Assembly (NCBI RefSeq): GCF_950295315.1
Contig: NC_080164.1
Coordinates: 56,267,451 to 56,331,450 of the forward strand
DNA from: Erinaceus europaeus
Lineage: Eukaryota > Chordata > Mammalia > Eulipotyphla > Erinaceidae
DNA: 64,000 bases
Direction: 5' to 3'
The translations under genes were made by a program, and so were the position numbers. Positions 33,484-46,406 of this stretch are shown here, piece by piece. The first letter of the stretch is position 1; each line of letters opens with the position of its first letter. Under the pieces are notes generated by a model, which ran no database searches, was not told the origin of the DNA, and saw nothing but the letters and a program-made list of their open reading frames with translations.

Positions 33484-35373
33484 CTTCTTTTGGAAATCAT
33501 CAGGCAATACTGTAAGGTGTCAGGCTACAAAATTAACATTCAAAAGTCAGTGGCATTCCTCTATGCAAACACTAATTTAGAAGAAGATGAAATCCAGAAA
33601 TTAACTCATTTTACTATAGCAACAAAACCAATGTAATATCTAGGAATAAACCTAACCAAAGAAGTGAAAGACTTGTATACTGAAAATTATGAGTCATTCC
33701 TCAAGGAAATTGAGAAAGACACAATGAAGTGGAAAGATACTCCATGTTCATGGGTTGGAAGAATTAACATCATCAAAATGAATATACTACCCAGAGCTGT
33801 ATACAGATTTAATGCTATCCCCATCAAGATCCCAACCACATTTTTTAGGAGAATAGAACAAATGCTGCAAATGTTTATCTGGAACCAGAAAAGACCTAGA
33901 ATTGCCAAAACAATCTTGAGAAGAAAGAACAGAACTGGAGGCACCACACTCCTAGATCTCAAATTGTATTATAGGGCCATTGGCATCAAAACTGCTTGGT
34001 ACTGGAACATGAATAGACACACTGACCAGTGGAATAGAATTGAGAGCCCAGAAGTAAGCCCCCACACCTATGGACATCTAATCTTTGACAAAGGTGCCCA
34101 GACTATTAAATGGGGAAAGCAGAGTCTCTTCAGCAAATGTTGTTGGAATAAATGTGTTGAAACATACAGAAGAATGAAACTGAACCACTATCTTTCACCA
34201 AACACAAAAGTAAATTCCAAGTGGATCAAGGACTTGGATGTTAGACCACAAACTATCAGATACTTAGAGGAAAATATTGGCACAACTCTTTTCTGCATAA
34301 ATTGTAAAGACATCTTCAATGAAACAAATCCAATTACAAAGAAAACTAAGGCAAGCATAAACCCATGGGACTACATCAAATTCAAAAGCTTCTGCACAAC
34401 AAAAGAAACCATTACCCAAACCAAGAGACCCCTCACAGAATGGGAGAAGATCTTTACATGCCATACATCACACAAGAGTTTAATAACCAACATATATAAA
34501 GAGCTTGCCAAACTCAACAGCAAGACAACAGAAAACCCCATCCAAAAATGGGGGGAGGACATGGACAGAATATTCACCACAGAAGAGATCCAAAAGGCCA
34601 AGAAACACATGAAAAAATGTTCCAAGTCTTTGATTGTCAGAGAAATGCAAATCAAGATGACAATGAGATACCATTTCACTCCTGTGAGAATGTCATAGAT
34701 CAGAAAAGGTAACAGCAACAAATGCTGGAGAGGTTGTGGGGTCAAAGGAACCCTCCTGTACTGCTGAAGGGAATGCAAATTGGTCCAACCTCTGTTGGAG
34801 AACAGTCTGGAGAACTCTCAGAAGGCTAGAAATGGATAACCTATGATCCTGCAATTCCTCTCTTGGGGATATATCCTAAGGAATCCAACATACCTATCCA
34901 AAAAGATCTGTGTACACATATATTCTTAGCAGCACAATATTTAATAGCCAAAACCTGGAAGCAACCCAGGTGGTCAACAACAGATGAGTGGCTGAGCAAG
35001 TTGTGGTATATATACACAATGGAATACTACTCAGCTATTAAAAATGGTGACTTCACCGTTTTTAGCTGATCTTGGATGGAGCTTGAAAAATTCATGTTAA
35101 GTGAAATAAGTCAGAAACAGAAGGATGAATATGGGATGATCTCATTCTCAGGGAGAAGTTGAAAAACAGAACCTGAACTGGAACTGGCATATTGAATCAC
35201 AGTAAAAGATGCTGGGGTGGGTAGGGGGGAGAATACAGGCCCAAAAAGGATGACAGAGGACCTAGTGGGGGTTGTATTGTTATATGGAAAACTGGGAAAT
35301 GTTATGCATGTATGAAGTATTGTATTTACTGTTGAATGTAAAACATTAATTCCCCAATAAAGATATTAAAAAA
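33484..35373 (+). mobile_element. Young L1, 5'-truncated, 1.9 kb
   Basis: Perfect 12-bp duplications aataattttctt at 33472-33483 and 35374-35385 define the insertion. It starts inside ORF2 downstream of the RT FADD box and ends with 'gtaaaacattaattcccc', 'aataaag' and a short A tail. It is nearly identical to 49374-50499 of the second L1. It lacks ORF1, endonuclease and most of RT, so it cannot move by itself. Confidence 0.93.
33490..34698 (+). pseudogene. L1 ORF2p C-terminal region, broken by stops
   Basis: The frame includes EIIRQYCKVSGYKINIQKS (end of RT/thumb) and then the C-terminal segment with [20 protein letters not shown] and [12 protein letters not shown]. An in-frame TAA at 33634-33636 splits it, and a TAG at 34696-34698 ends the open part early. 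Downstream fragments of the same protein continue to about 35066 (WYIYTMEYYSAIKNGDF). The 33634 stop is shared with the copy near 49.5 kb. Confidence 0.9.
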
Positions 35374-35385
35374 ATAATTTTCTTT

Positions 35386-36824
35386 TTTAGAGGGTTCCGC
35401 ATGACCTAGTCATAGATTGAAGAGTGGGGGGTGATGGACTGATACAAACCAGAAGACCACTAAGACAACCCATAGGCTCATGTATTAGTTGTCTAGTTAT
35501 AAGAAACAGAATTCCCCTTGGGACTAGTTTAAGATTAAGGGAAGTCCATGATGTTTATTGGCTCATGTGACCAGACATGAAAATGACTCTTCTTGCCTTT
35601 AGATGATTTCCCTGCTCAGTCTCATGCCAATCCTTGAACACATCATAGGATCTGGGAAAATGCTCTGTTTAATCTTAATCATAAAGTTACTTCATTGACT
35701 GGAGGATGGGCTGTTGGAACTACAGAATCAAAGTGGTATGGAGATGTCACAAAAACAGAGAAATTTGTTCTTACAGACAACTCAGTAAATGTTTAGAGCA
35801 TTTTTTATTGATTTTCTTCTATTCCACACCTCCCTTCTTAATCTCAGCTACAACAGGCCTGCCCCAAATTGAAACTGTGACATAAAGCTCTGGTGAACTT
35901 CTAAACCATTCCACTTCTTGTTCTTTCCCTGCTCAAAATAACTTAGTGTCCCATTCTATCAGGGATGTCATATGAGATATATGTCCATATTCTAACTCCC
36001 AAGTTTAGACTTTAGCCTTTCCTCTGACTTGGAGATTTCATATGCTTCTCCTGGAAACTGCAGAGAGGGAATTAAGCCCATGGAGTTTTTAATTGGCCAA
36101 GTTTGAAATTTTCCATTTGGCATACTTTACCTCTGAATATCTGACAGAACCTGAATCATATTCTGATTTTGCATTATTTTTCTGACTTTTCAACAGTAAC
36201 AAAATTTGTAGCTTTGCAAAAGGCTCTTTCACAATTTTATGAGCTTTTGTAAGTAGACTAATTAGCGTAATGCTGTTATTCATCTGTGGGGCACCACCTG
36301 GCTTGGGACCATGCACCCCTTTTGAGCTACAGGCAATGAGACAGAGCAAACAACAACCCTGATGAAGCTTTGAATTAAGAATTTTAAGACCTGGTCCTTA
36401 AGCTTTGGAAGGAAACCTACTTCTTGATCAGAAAGGATGACGGTTTGGGTATCTTTTAGATAAAGTTCATTTTAAAGAAAAGAAAATAAGTCTGTAGTAA
36501 CTACATTGTACATTTATAATATATGTTTCGCTCTCTTCTCCCTTCCTGGTGATCCTACACAGTGGCCTACACAGCTGATCTGTTCTGCCCAAGAAGCTGT
36601 TCTGAGATTTGGATAAATTTCCTCTTGTGTTGTTCCAATCTGTTTTTCACAGTGGGTCTCCACTCGATTTGACTCTCCAAAGGTGTCACATGTGGTTTGG
36701 GGACAGGAAATCTATCCTATTTCTTTTGACAGATGTGTGACAGATATTTGATAAGCCATCCTTGACTGAGGAGTTGTAATTGTGATTGTGTGTGTGTGTT
36801 GGGGTTGAGGGTGGGATTTATACT
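35386..36824. other. Mostly unique sequence
   Basis: 35490-35740 may include an old repeat I cannot name. No gene pattern is seen. Confidence 0.4.
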
Positions 36825-37205
36825 AATTCTTGAAGGTTGCTATAGCAACATACTACAGATAGGGTGGTTTAACAGAATCCAACTTTCCTCACAGTTCTTG
36901 AAGCTGGACATGCAAGATTTAGGCTCTGGTGAAGTGTCTCTTCCTGACTTTGAGACAGCCATTTCTTGTGATGTCCTTATAGAATCTCTTCTTTGTGCGT
37001 GTTCTCTGGTGTCCCTTGCTTTTCTTTTCTTATATGCATCACTGTCCAGCCCCCTGCTTTTCTTATAGGGATACTGACTAGTCCTATATGATTTGGGAAC
37101 CACTGTGACTATCTCATATCACCTCCCCAAAAGGTCTACTTCCAAATACATCCAGAATAGGGGCCAAAGTTTCAACATATGACAATTCAGAGTGCAACAG
37201 CTATA
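36825..37205 (-). mobile_element. MLT1-type LTR (ERVL-MaLR), antisense
   Basis: The reverse-complement MLT1 pattern is visible: 'agatagggtggtttaacag', 'tcctcacagttcttgaagct', 'atgtccttatagaatctc', 'tatcacctccccaaaaggt' and 'gtttcaacatatgac'. Solo and degraded. Confidence 0.7.
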
Positions 37206-38574
37206 AGCAAGTGTGAGATTTCTTTACCCTTGTTCTGTTGGGGGTGCCTACATTACAAGTATAGAGGTTTTTCACTTTTAGGAGAAGTATTTTCTAACTG
37301 TCTAGATTTCTAACTGCTCTTCTCTCACATTGCTGGGTCAAGGCAAGTTCTGAACTGCATTGGAAATGTCTCTGCTTTCCATCAGAATTATGTATTTTCA
37401 TGGGACAGAACTGAGGCCAAACAGTTATGGAATTTACCTAAGGCATTTTTTTTTTTTTTTTTTTTTTTACCAATAACCTCCCAAAGTAGGTCAGTTATAT
37501 ACCCAACCTGTTTTGGCTTTTCTAAAGTCAAATTTAAACCTTGATTGATTTTCTATTCACTTGAAATACATCTGTAGAAGATGTGGGTACATGTCATGCA
37601 AGAGGGCATGGAGAGTGAGAGCAAGAGCGAGAGAGCAAGAGAGAGAGAGAGAGAGAGAGAAAAAGAGAGAGAGAGAGGGAGAACGAGCGGGGCGGGGGGG
37701 GGGAGAGGAGTAAGAAGGAAGAGAAAGAGCTATCCCCTGATAGCATTGCATCCCACTTTCTTTCTGATGAGTCTAAATGGACTTAAAGGACTTGATGTGA
37801 TCATGTGAAAATATGTTTCAGCAAACCCCCCCAGAAAACAAAACAAAACAAACAACAAAGAAACACATCCGTTTTTTGAGACCTATCCGTTAGGGAGGGT
37901 AGGAAAGTGGTGGTCACCTTCTGTTCTCCTTAGACCAGGCAGGGGGAAAGGGAAGTATATGTGGGTCTCTGATAATTTTCTTCTCTTTCTTCCCCTTGCC
38001 TTTGTTCTTCAATAAATCACTCGGGACAATCTGCTTCTCTTTAGTGGTGTATTTTTCTAGGGTTCAGCCTTTGTTTGAAATTCTAGAACAACAGAGTTGC
38101 AGTAAATATGGTCAACCTACGTGTAATTATGCTGGTATGTCAACTTTGCCCCTCAGAGTCGGGTCTGCTCTGGTTAACCAGAGGCCCCCCTGACTCAGAA
38201 ACAAGACCTCCTGCAGGACCCTGTGGAGGGCCGACCCTGAGCCCTGCATCTGAAGGGGGTAAGTGAGCCCATAATTATGCTCACTGTTTAGGTCAGAGTA
38301 CAGAAGGGTTTACATTAAAGACCTCAGCTGGCACACACAATGTGCCTATGGAAAAAACGAACCAGTCTCTTCCTCCCGCTCCTTGGCCCCAACAATGCCT
38401 GTCCAAAGGCTTTGGGTTTCACAGATGCCTTCCATGACTCCACTTTCTGACCACTCCTGATTAGAAGCTTGAATTCCTCTGGTTCCTAGAGGCATCACAA
38501 CCCGAATTCTGGAAACTGAGCCATAAACTGCTCTTTGTGAATACAGAATTTAAGTCTTGTGGAGGACCTGGAGA
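37206..38574. other. Mostly unique, with poly(T) and purine tracts
   Basis: Poly(T) at about 37446-37469 and (GA)n/G-rich tract at about 37612-37712. 37990-38170 looks compositionally conserved but has no supported exon. Confidence 0.45.
37612..37712. repeat. (GA)n tract with G-run
   Basis: GAGAGA grading to GGGGCGGGGGGG. It produces an Arg/Glu frame that is not a gene. Confidence 0.9.
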
Positions 38575-38735
38575 TGGTGTATCTCAAACTATAATGTTTA
38601 TGTGAATCACCTGATGATCTTGTCAAATGTGGACACTCAAGTGCAGCTGTTCTGAGATGGGTTGGGAAATCTGTTGCTATAAAGCTCTCTTTTAATGCCC
38701 TGCCATCTGGTTGTTGGACTATATTTTGAGTAATA
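38575..38735 (+). mobile_element. MER3-type hAT fossil
   Basis: 'tctcaaactataatgtttat', 'gtgaatcacctgatgatctt' and an ending 'attttgagtaataag' fit MER3 in sense orientation. Diverged; naming from memory. Confidence 0.55.
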
Positions 38736-39487
38736 AGATTCTAAGTTAAGCCTTTCACTTTACAAAGAACAAAAAGGGGTCCAGAACCTGAAAGAAATTG
38801 CCAATCAGAGTAGAGATTTGAGCCACTGTCCATGGTGTGAGTAGCTGTGATCCTGCCATGGGCATTTCTAGGCAGTGTTTGAACCCAAGGGTATCATCCT
38901 GTACCCCCTCTGGGTTCTTGAGAGTCTAAGCAAATAAACATACAGACTGAGAAGAGAATAAGTAAAGAGAAATTATTCATAACATGTATAACTCATGTAT
39001 TCATAACATGTATACATGTATATTTATTCATAACATGTATATATCACTCGTGTACATGGCTGAGACCTAGCAGAGCTAATGACTCACCAAGTGGCTTTAG
39101 AAACTATCTTTAAATATTTAGCTAATAAAGAGGGTTTAGATAGAAGGAAGGAAAGATCAGTTAAACCAAAAAAAAAACCAAAAAGGGCACATACAGATTT
39201 AAAGAAAACAAAGGGATGTAGATTTAATTTCTGTCTTTGTCACTGACTGAATCTTCTCTACCAAGGCCTTTAAGTGAGATGTTTACATGGAAATAGCCTT
39301 TGAAGAGAATCTCCATTCTGCCTTCAAGGTCCCTCCCCTGAGATGAACATTTGCCAGAGTCACACTTAGCATTGATAATGCAGAGAAATTTCTTTGACCA
39401 CATCTGTAATCCTGGAGTAAACTACTCTTTCCCAGATGCTGTAGGGTGGAAGAGCATCTACAGATCTCATCTCTTTTAAAATGCAGT
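38736..39487. other. Mostly unique sequence
   Basis: A short imperfect repeat of 'attcataacatgtata' occurs at 38976-39035. Nothing coding. Confidence 0.45.
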
Positions 39488-39838
39488 GTCGGGAGCTGGG
39501 TGGTAGTTTAGCGGGTTAAGTGCAAAGCGCAAGGACTGGCCTAAGGATCCTGGTTCAAGCCCCCAGCTCCCTACCTGCAGGGGGTCGCTTTGCAAGTGGT
39601 GAAGCAGGTCTGCAGGTACTTATCTTTTTCTCTTCCTCTCTGTCTTCCCCTCCTCTCTTGATCTCTCGCTGTCCTGTCCAACAACAACAACAACAGCTAT
39701 AACAACAACAATAATAACAATAACTATAAGTGCAACAAGGGGGAAAAATGGCCTCCAGGAGCAGTGAATTCGTAGAGCAAGCACCAAGCCCCAGCGATAA
39801 CCCTGGAGGCAATAAAATAAAATAAAATAAAATAAATA
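39488..39838 (+). repeat. SINE-A2, sense
   Basis: Head 'gggagctgggtggtagt', B-box 'ggttcaagcccccag', A2 extension 'ggcctccaggagcagtgaa' and 'cgataaccctggaggc', (AAAAT)n tail. Short duplications of aaaatgca flank it. Confidence 0.92.
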
Positions 39839-39924
39839 AAATGCAATACCAGAAATGAAACCATGGTCCTATGCATACACTCTGCTGTTAAGCTTTCATA
39901 GCCCAAATTTTCTATTGTGCATTT

Positions 39925-40085
39925 TTATAAGAGAGAGATAGAGATAGAGATAGATAGATAGATAGATAGAGAGAGAACCGCTACTTCATCACCTGTTTTT
40001 AGTTTTATGTGGTTCTGGGGATTAAACGCAGGGTCCACATACAGAAGCTATACACTCTTCTCTCTGAGCCACCTCCCTGAAGCTT
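39925..40085 (-). repeat. tRNA-SINE, antisense, degenerate, with (GATA)n
   Basis: GATAGATAGATAGATA expansion, 'ggggattaaacgcagg' as reverse B-box and 'ctctgagccacctccctg' at the head. Confidence 0.55.
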
Positions 40086-41089
40086 TTTCCCACCTCCACC
40101 GGTTCTTGACAGGTCTTAGCGGCTGAGTCTTGATGGAAATGAATCATATACTCCTCCTCTGGGTTGTGAAAGTGTTGTGGAAAGCTGGGTACTTGGAGCA
40201 TATTGGCTATTGATACACAAGTGTGTTCCTTAATCCTAGGTTGTAGAGGGAAATGTCAAATTAGGCAAATGGGATTTGGAGGGAAGTATATGTGATGTTA
40301 TGGTTGAGGGGAATTTTTTTTTTTTAAGCAAAAATCAAGAAGGCTGTATTTCTGTTCATACCCTCATGAAAACTTGGGCAAAGGAGTAACCTTTCTAGAG
40401 CCCACCAGCAAATTAAGAACTATGCCATCTACTCTTGAAATTTATTTTGAATCACTTAAAATTTAATTTGTAAGTTTAGTCTGTTATGTACCACATTCAT
40501 CTTTTGCTACCTTTATGTTTGTGGTGGAATTTTGATATTATATGTATGGCTGTGCAATACATTAGTTTTGCCTAAAGAGAGATCTAAAGAATTAGTTTTG
40601 CCTAAAGAGAGATCTGACCTTTACCCTCAGATACTGGGAGATGATCTCTATGTCCCTGGAAGATCCTGCCTGATAGGGATGTTTTCATCTGTAGGTTTTG
40701 ATCACTGGATAGACAGACAATGTGATTTATGATGAGACTTTGGTACATGCCATGTTGATTCCACTCTCCAAAGGAACAGGAGAAGGGAAGGCTGGCAATT
40801 AGAAGTCAACTCTGTGGTCAGTGTGTCATTGAGCCCCAATGAAAAGTAAGAACAGTAAAGGCTTGAGTGAGCTTCCCTTGTTGAGAGATCTCTCTGTGTT
40901 TAATCATACATTGTGGCCTGGGAGAAAGTAACACTGTCCATGACTTTGTAAGAAGAGGAAAATCACAAATCCTGCACTTTAGTTCTCCTAGAATCTGATG
41001 CCTTTCTTTTCTTGGCTAATTTAAATTTGTGTTTTTCGTTATAATAAAACTGTAGTCATGAGCATAGTGCTTTCCTGAGTTTAATTTTT
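40086..41089. other. Mostly unique sequence
   Basis: It contains a 30-bp tandem duplication at 40561-40620. The 66-codon frame across it is uninterrupted, but nothing else supports coding. Confidence 0.45.
40561..40620. repeat. 30-bp tandem duplication
   Basis: Two units begin 'attagttttgcctaaagaga' and are identical for 25 bp; they differ only at the end. Confidence 0.9.
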
Positions 41090-41455
41090 TAAAAAGATTT
41101 ATCTATTTTAATGAAAGAGAGCAAGAGAAAGTGAGAGATAGGGCAGAAAACTACTCAACATTGGGGCCAGGTGGTCATGCACCTGGTTAAGTGCATTTAT
41201 TACCATGCATAAGGACACAAGTTCAAGCCCCCAGTCCCCAACTTCAGGGGGAAAACTTCACAAGTGTTGAAGCAGTGCTGCAGGTGTTTATCTCGCTCTC
41301 CATTTTCATCTTCCCTCCCTCTCAGTGACTCTCAGTCTGTCAAATAAAATACAATATTTATATTCAGCCCTGGCATAATTATGATGCTAGGGACTGAACC
41401 TGTACCTTTAAACAAGTTCTGTTCTCTACCACATTCAGATCTTTCAGTGACTCCT
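41090..41455 (-). repeat. Old tRNA-SINE, antisense, split by SINE-B
   Basis: The left part has an ATTTATCTATTTTA edge and a purine tract. The right part has 'gctagggactgaacctg' and 'tctgttctctaccaca'. The interruption is the sense SINE-B at 41163-41368. Confidence 0.5.
41163..41368 (+). repeat. SINE-B, sense, nested
   Basis: 'ggggccaggtggtcatgcac', 'aagttcaagcccccagtcc', 'gaagcagtgctgcaggtg' and tail 'caaataaaatacaata'. Confidence 0.85.
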
Positions 41456-41749
41456 AATTTTTTTCTTGAGTCACTGAGTGAATTATTAAATCTGAAGATA
41501 TTTTCAGCTAACTTATTTGAAATGAAGATGGTCCTGAATATACCTGACCTTGCAGCTAATTTCTAAAGTGGGGACATTTCCCTTAAACTTCATAACTGAC
41601 TGAACTAGGAACAATAGCAATATGGGATTTTTAACAAATATTTGGGATGAGGAACCAAAAACATCAACTTTTTAAATGAAAAGTTCAGTCTTCAGATTTA
41701 AAATACTATTGTCAAACTCTCAGGTCAAATCATGAGAACAGAGCATCTC

Positions 41750-41930
41750 AATAGTCAAAGCAGAATCCTAAATTGCAGCTTGACATTGACTAGCAGTTCA
41801 CTCAACTCTAGTTTTTCTTATATGTAAAATTGGATAATAATCACATTTACTTTGGGTGTTCCTAGATGGAATCAATAACCTAATAATATAAAGAACATTA
41901 AATTTTGGTGGGTAGTGGTGCTTTAATTAA
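41750..41930 (-). repeat. MIR SINE, antisense, degraded
   Basis: 'gcagttcactcaactctag', 'cttatatgtaaaattgga' and 'aataatcacatttac' are MIR-like on the minus strand. Confidence 0.5.
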
Positions 41931-42289
41931 AAACAAAAAAGATATCATATTAGAGTAGTTAAGTCTTTGATCACAGCATACTTGAGTTGCACAGTTGACC
42001 ACTGGCATCTTGGGGTTTCTCGAAGTTTTAACCAGGGTACTGAGAATCAGGCAGAACAGATGAAAATTTTGGAAAACAATATACTTTTGTGATTCATCAA
42101 GTCTGATTACCAGTTGCAATGGCATGACAAGGTCCTGTTTGGTTAAACAATGGAAATCAACATTCTCTTGCATTTGGCAAGGACACATTGAGAAGCAGGG
42201 TTGGATGGTAGGTCCAGATTTCCTGTCTTCTGTTTGACTTTAACCTTCCACTACTGGGGATTTAACCAGAACACAACTAAAAGAGCATA

Positions 42290-42830
42290 ATGGAGAGACC
42301 GTGAGTTCAGACATTAAGGCTGAGCTATGAAATTGAGGTAGTCACTAATTTTTTTTTTTTAAATTTTTTATTTAAGAAAGGATTAGTGAACAAAAGCATA
42401 AGGTAGGAGGGGTACAACTCCACACAATTCCCAACACCCAATCCCCATAACCCACCCCCTCCCATGGTAGCTTTCCCATTCTCTATCCCTCTGGGAGCAT
42501 GGACCCAGGGTCGCTGAGGGTTGCAGAAGGTAGAAGGTCTGGCTTCTGTAATTGCTTCCCCGCTTCACAAGGGCGTTGACTGGTCGGTCCATACCCCCAG
42601 TCTGCCTCTCTCTTTGCCTAGTAGGGTGTGACTCTGGGGAAGCTGAGCTCCAGGACACATTGGTGGGGTCTGTAGTCACTAATTTTTAAAGCCTTGGTTT
42701 CTCCATCTCTAAAATGAACACAATAGAATCCTCTCATAATAGAGTTGGGAGAACTAGATGAGATGATGTATTTAAAATGTTTTGGAGATTAAGGATAATG
42801 CAAATTATTTTGTCCTTGAAATGTATTGAC
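42290..42830 (-). repeat. MIR SINE, antisense, interrupted by X
   Basis: Left 42290-42353 and right 42672-42830 join into one MIR ('gaggtagtcactaatt', 'ccttggtttctccatctct', 'aactagatgagatgatg'). Confidence 0.65.
42354..42671 (-). mobile_element. Element X, young copy with perfect TSD
   Basis: The poly(T)/TTTATTTAAGAAAGG edge lies on the left. The right end is the truncation point after 'ggacacattggtgggg'. A 16-bp duplication, gtagtcactaattttt, lies at 42338-42353 and 42672-42687. It shares young-subfamily bases with the 10.2 kb copy ('caaaagcataaggtagg', 'cccaacacccaatcc'). Confidence 0.9.
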
Positions 42831-43279
42831 TCATGTCATTATCCTTAGAAGGAGGTCAAGAATGGTTCTGAGCCTTGTCCAAGCTGAATTAGAGTGAGGA
42901 TGCAAAGGGCTACAGATGGCCTCAGTTTAACATCCCTCTTCCCCACTTTTTCTAGCATGTGTGTCAAGTATCTGCTGATCAGGAACAAACTTTAGTCTGT
43001 TTTTTGGTCTGCTTGGTTCAACTCTTAAGGATATGTATTGTGTGTTGGATTAGGTTCCATTGTGTCAATTTTCTCATTAATTTTGTGACTCAAGATATGT
43101 AAATCTGGTACATTTGTGTACTGCAGGATACATCTGTACGGTGGTGTCTAGGACCCTTAGCTCTCCATTTTTTGTAGTATTTATTGACCCATAACTTAAG
43201 GATAAGGGGGCAACTGGTCAAGCATTCATTCTGCCAATCTTTTAAATAAATGGGAAAAAGTGTTTAAAAATAAATTTAT
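42831..43279. other. Unique sequence
   Basis: No repeat or gene pattern. Confidence 0.45.
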
Positions 43280-43545
43280 AGGGAGTCAGGCGATAGCGCA
43301 GTGGGTTAAGTGCACTTGGCTCAAAGCGCAAGGACCAGCGTAAGGATCCTGGTTCGAGCCCCTGGCTCCCCACCTGCAGGGGAGTCACTTTACAGGTGGT
43401 GAAGCAGATCTGCAGGTGTCTATCTTTCTCTCCCCCTCTCTGTCTTCCCCTCCTCTCTCCATTTCTCTCAGTCCTATCCAACAACAATAACTACAACAAT
43501 AAAACAACAAGGGCAACAAAAGGAAATAAAAAAATTTTAAAAAAT
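43280..43545 (+). repeat. SINE-A, sense
   Basis: Well preserved: 'gggagtcaggcgatagcgc', 'ggttcgagcccctggctcc', 'gaagcagatctgcaggtg' and 'acaacaagggcaacaaaagg'. Confidence 0.95.
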
Positions 43546-44671
43546 TATAAATATCAACCTTTCACCTAGAATTTGAAAAATAAAACCATATTTGTAGTTA
43601 TACAAACTTGGAGAGATAAAGTCTTTAATGGATGAATCAACTCATAAAATAATTTGTTTTATGGTAGCTGCACTATCACAATATTGGTCTTATGTGCTGT
43701 AACCAATGGACAAACTTATGCCACAAGGTCAGTCAATTAGCTTTTGCTTATAGATTCTGTGTTCCCAGTGCTGCAAGAAATGATTATCTGTACTTCAAAG
43801 TTTGTTCAAAGCTTGTTCTTCAAAGTTTAGTTCAGGCAGCAGTTTCCCATTTTATAGACCTGGAGCCTGAGACCCGGAGGTACATTTATTGACAATTTTC
43901 ATTGTAAGTATCGATAACAATATTATTTTGAGACTAGTCAGGACAATTTTGGACATGTCTTCCTAAAATAGAAATCCTCCTTGAGGGACCTTCATGTAAG
44001 ACTATGGAAATGCATTCTGAGAGGTTTGCTCCCAGTATAGCAATTGAGGTTTCCAAGAAAGCTTTGCACTGCTTTATCCCCTTTTCTAGAATGGCTTTCA
44101 CTATCATTCCCAAAGAAAAGATTTATTTTTCTTTTCCAAACACACCAGTGAAATTTGTCCTCTAGAATTCAGTGTTTGGGGCAAAAGGGAGGGAAATACC
44201 ATTGTAGTAATTTCTTATTTGCAACTGACGTTCAAGTTTAGTGTGTGTGTGTCATAATCCAGGATATGGCACAGTGCAAAATCTTGGAGATTTTGGAAAC
44301 ATTAGATGAGCCTTGGCACTGTAGACCAGGAGCTTTGTCATTAGGGCTGCAGCCTGTTCACTCCACATGCCTACCCATTCACTTACTTACTTCTCATTCT
44401 TCCTAGAAAAGATGTTATTTTTTTTTTTTTTTGAGAGTATATTGTGGAACATCAGAAGGTCTTAGAGAGTTTGTTGGTGTGGGCTGCTCAGTTCCCTTCT
44501 TTAAGACAAAGAGTGTTGGCTACTGCTAATTCACAGGTGTACAATTCTGGAAGAAAGAAACTGCCTTGCTCAATCTAACTCCCTTTTCTGGGGACACTCT
44601 GCATCCAATTATTAGTTAATGTGAGATTAGGAAAGACTAACTCTCTTGCTTTAATTTGGCACAATTCTTTT
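43546..44671. other. Mostly unique sequence
   Basis: 43845-43885 may be the end of a MIR. Poly(T) lies near 44418-44432. No exon is supported. Confidence 0.4.
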
Positions 44672-46080
44672 TAAAAAAAAGTTTAATTTATAAAATGGTA
44701 ATATTGACAAGACCATTGTGTCCACAGGGGGTACAATTCCACAAAATTCTCATCACCTCCCTTGATAGCTTTACTGTTCTTTATCCCTCTGAGAGAATGG
44801 ACCCAGGATTATTATGGGGTACAGAAGGTGGAAGGTCTGGCTTCTGTAATTGCTTCCCCACTGAACATGGGTGTTGTCAGGTAAATCCATACTCCCAGCT
44901 TGTCTCTCTCTTTCCCTAGTGGGGGAGGGCTCTGGGGAAGCAGGGTTCCAGGACACATTGGTGGGGTTATCTGCCCAAGGAAGTCAAGTTGGCATCTGGA
45001 ATCTGGTGGCTGAAAAAGAGTTAAGACTGAAAGCAGAGCAAATTGTTGACTAATCATGAACCTAAAGGAAAGAATATTGCAGATGAAGATTTGAGGTCTC
45101 TGTTTTGGAAAAAGTTAGTAGGTTTATTTTAGGTATATTCCAAGGGGCTCATGACTTTACTAGTTTTTGCCTGAGTCTGACAGCTAATATGCAGGTGGAC
45201 CCAAGCTGTTGTCTGGGGAGCTGGTGTCATAGTTGGAAAAAGGACTAGAAAAAGGATCAGGGAAGAGAGTAGCTCCCAAATATTGGGAAAGTATACAAAT
45301 TTTGTTAAATGTAAACCCTATCGATTTGATCTGGGGCCTGTATTCAGTGCAGGAACCTATGTAACCTCTGCATCCCTGTAGGTCTGAGCTTGCATTCTGT
45401 GGTCATGGCTAGGAACATTCCAGGCTGCACTAATTTCAGGACCATCTTCCTTGGGTAATAGGTAAAGTATGTTTTCTAACCTCCCTTCAGATAATGGAAC
45501 ATTCCCTACCATTGTTGATCCACATTGAGGGCAAGGTTCTATAGGGGCCCACAAAGGAGTCTGTTATGTTGTTCCTGATGGAGATGATCAGTGACAGTGG
45601 AGAGAGGGATCTGTTAGAGATCCAGGCCCATCATGTGTATGTGGGAATCCCAAGACTCCCTGACTAGGGTACCAGATGATGGGATGGCTGGGCAGAGTCA
45701 TCATTAAAGTATGCCAGTCTCTTGCCCTTATTCAGTTTTTGTAGTCCTTACTTTATCTGACAAGGTTAGCTTTAGAGTGGTTGAAGGAAGTGTAATAGGA
45801 GGTAGGTAAGGAGGGTATCTAGGTCTAAGTAGAAACTATTTGATTAGGTGCTTTATAGTGTCTTTTAGGTCTTTCTACTTGCTTGCTGCATTTATTGACT
45901 TACTGCAAACTACTGTGGCACAATTCTTAATGGCAATCTGGCCCCAGAGCTATTTCTGGGTTTGACTGAAGACTTTGTTAAAGCTGCACCACAGTTTTAC
46001 TCTCCCACCTGATAATTTCTGCATTCACCTTTCCAAGAGTGCTCCTCTGTTTTCTCTACATACCCAGATCTCTTTTACAG
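44672..46080 (-). repeat. Element X, longest copy (about 1.4 kb)
   Basis: The 3' edge is at left ('gtttaatttataaaatgg'), followed by all X blocks in order and about 1 kb of upstream X sequence absent from short copies. The junction with L1 5' sequence near 46080 is approximate. The short minus-strand frame at 45357-45554 has a relative at the end of the window but is broken, and I cannot assign it to a protein. Confidence 0.6.
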
Positions 46081-46406
46081 AGTCTTTTTCTAGGGAATAT
46101 GATCTGAGATTGTCACTTTGAGCCACGGTTAAAAACAAAATGGTACTGCTCTCCCTGGTCAACTAGGATTACCAAAGGATACCACCTGGGACCACAACAA
46201 GGCAGGACTAGAACGACTTCAGGAACCCACCAAACCACTGGTGAGTGCAAACACGTGTGGCTCGTGGATAGGGAGGAGCCTAAGGAGAGATTGAATGGCT
46301 GATAACAGTCCTGAAGTTTACCAGTTGAGGCACCACCTCCAGTCTGCTTTACCAAGAAAAAGACTGCTGGAGGAGAGGACTCCTCTAAGATTTACCAAAT
46401 GCAACT

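Noticed and set aside
33687..33962. 91-codon minus-strand frame, also at 49574-49849
   Set aside because: It is the antisense shadow of conserved L1 ORF2 sequence. Its preservation in both copies follows from the recent shared origin of the two L1s.
37581..37808. 75-codon Arg/Glu frame
   Set aside because: Translation of the (GA)n tract.
45357..45554. 65-codon minus-strand frame with a relative at 63665-63877
   Set aside because: Both are parts of element X. The similarity is shared repeat ancestry; the frame is not kept open across copies, so I do not call it a gene.
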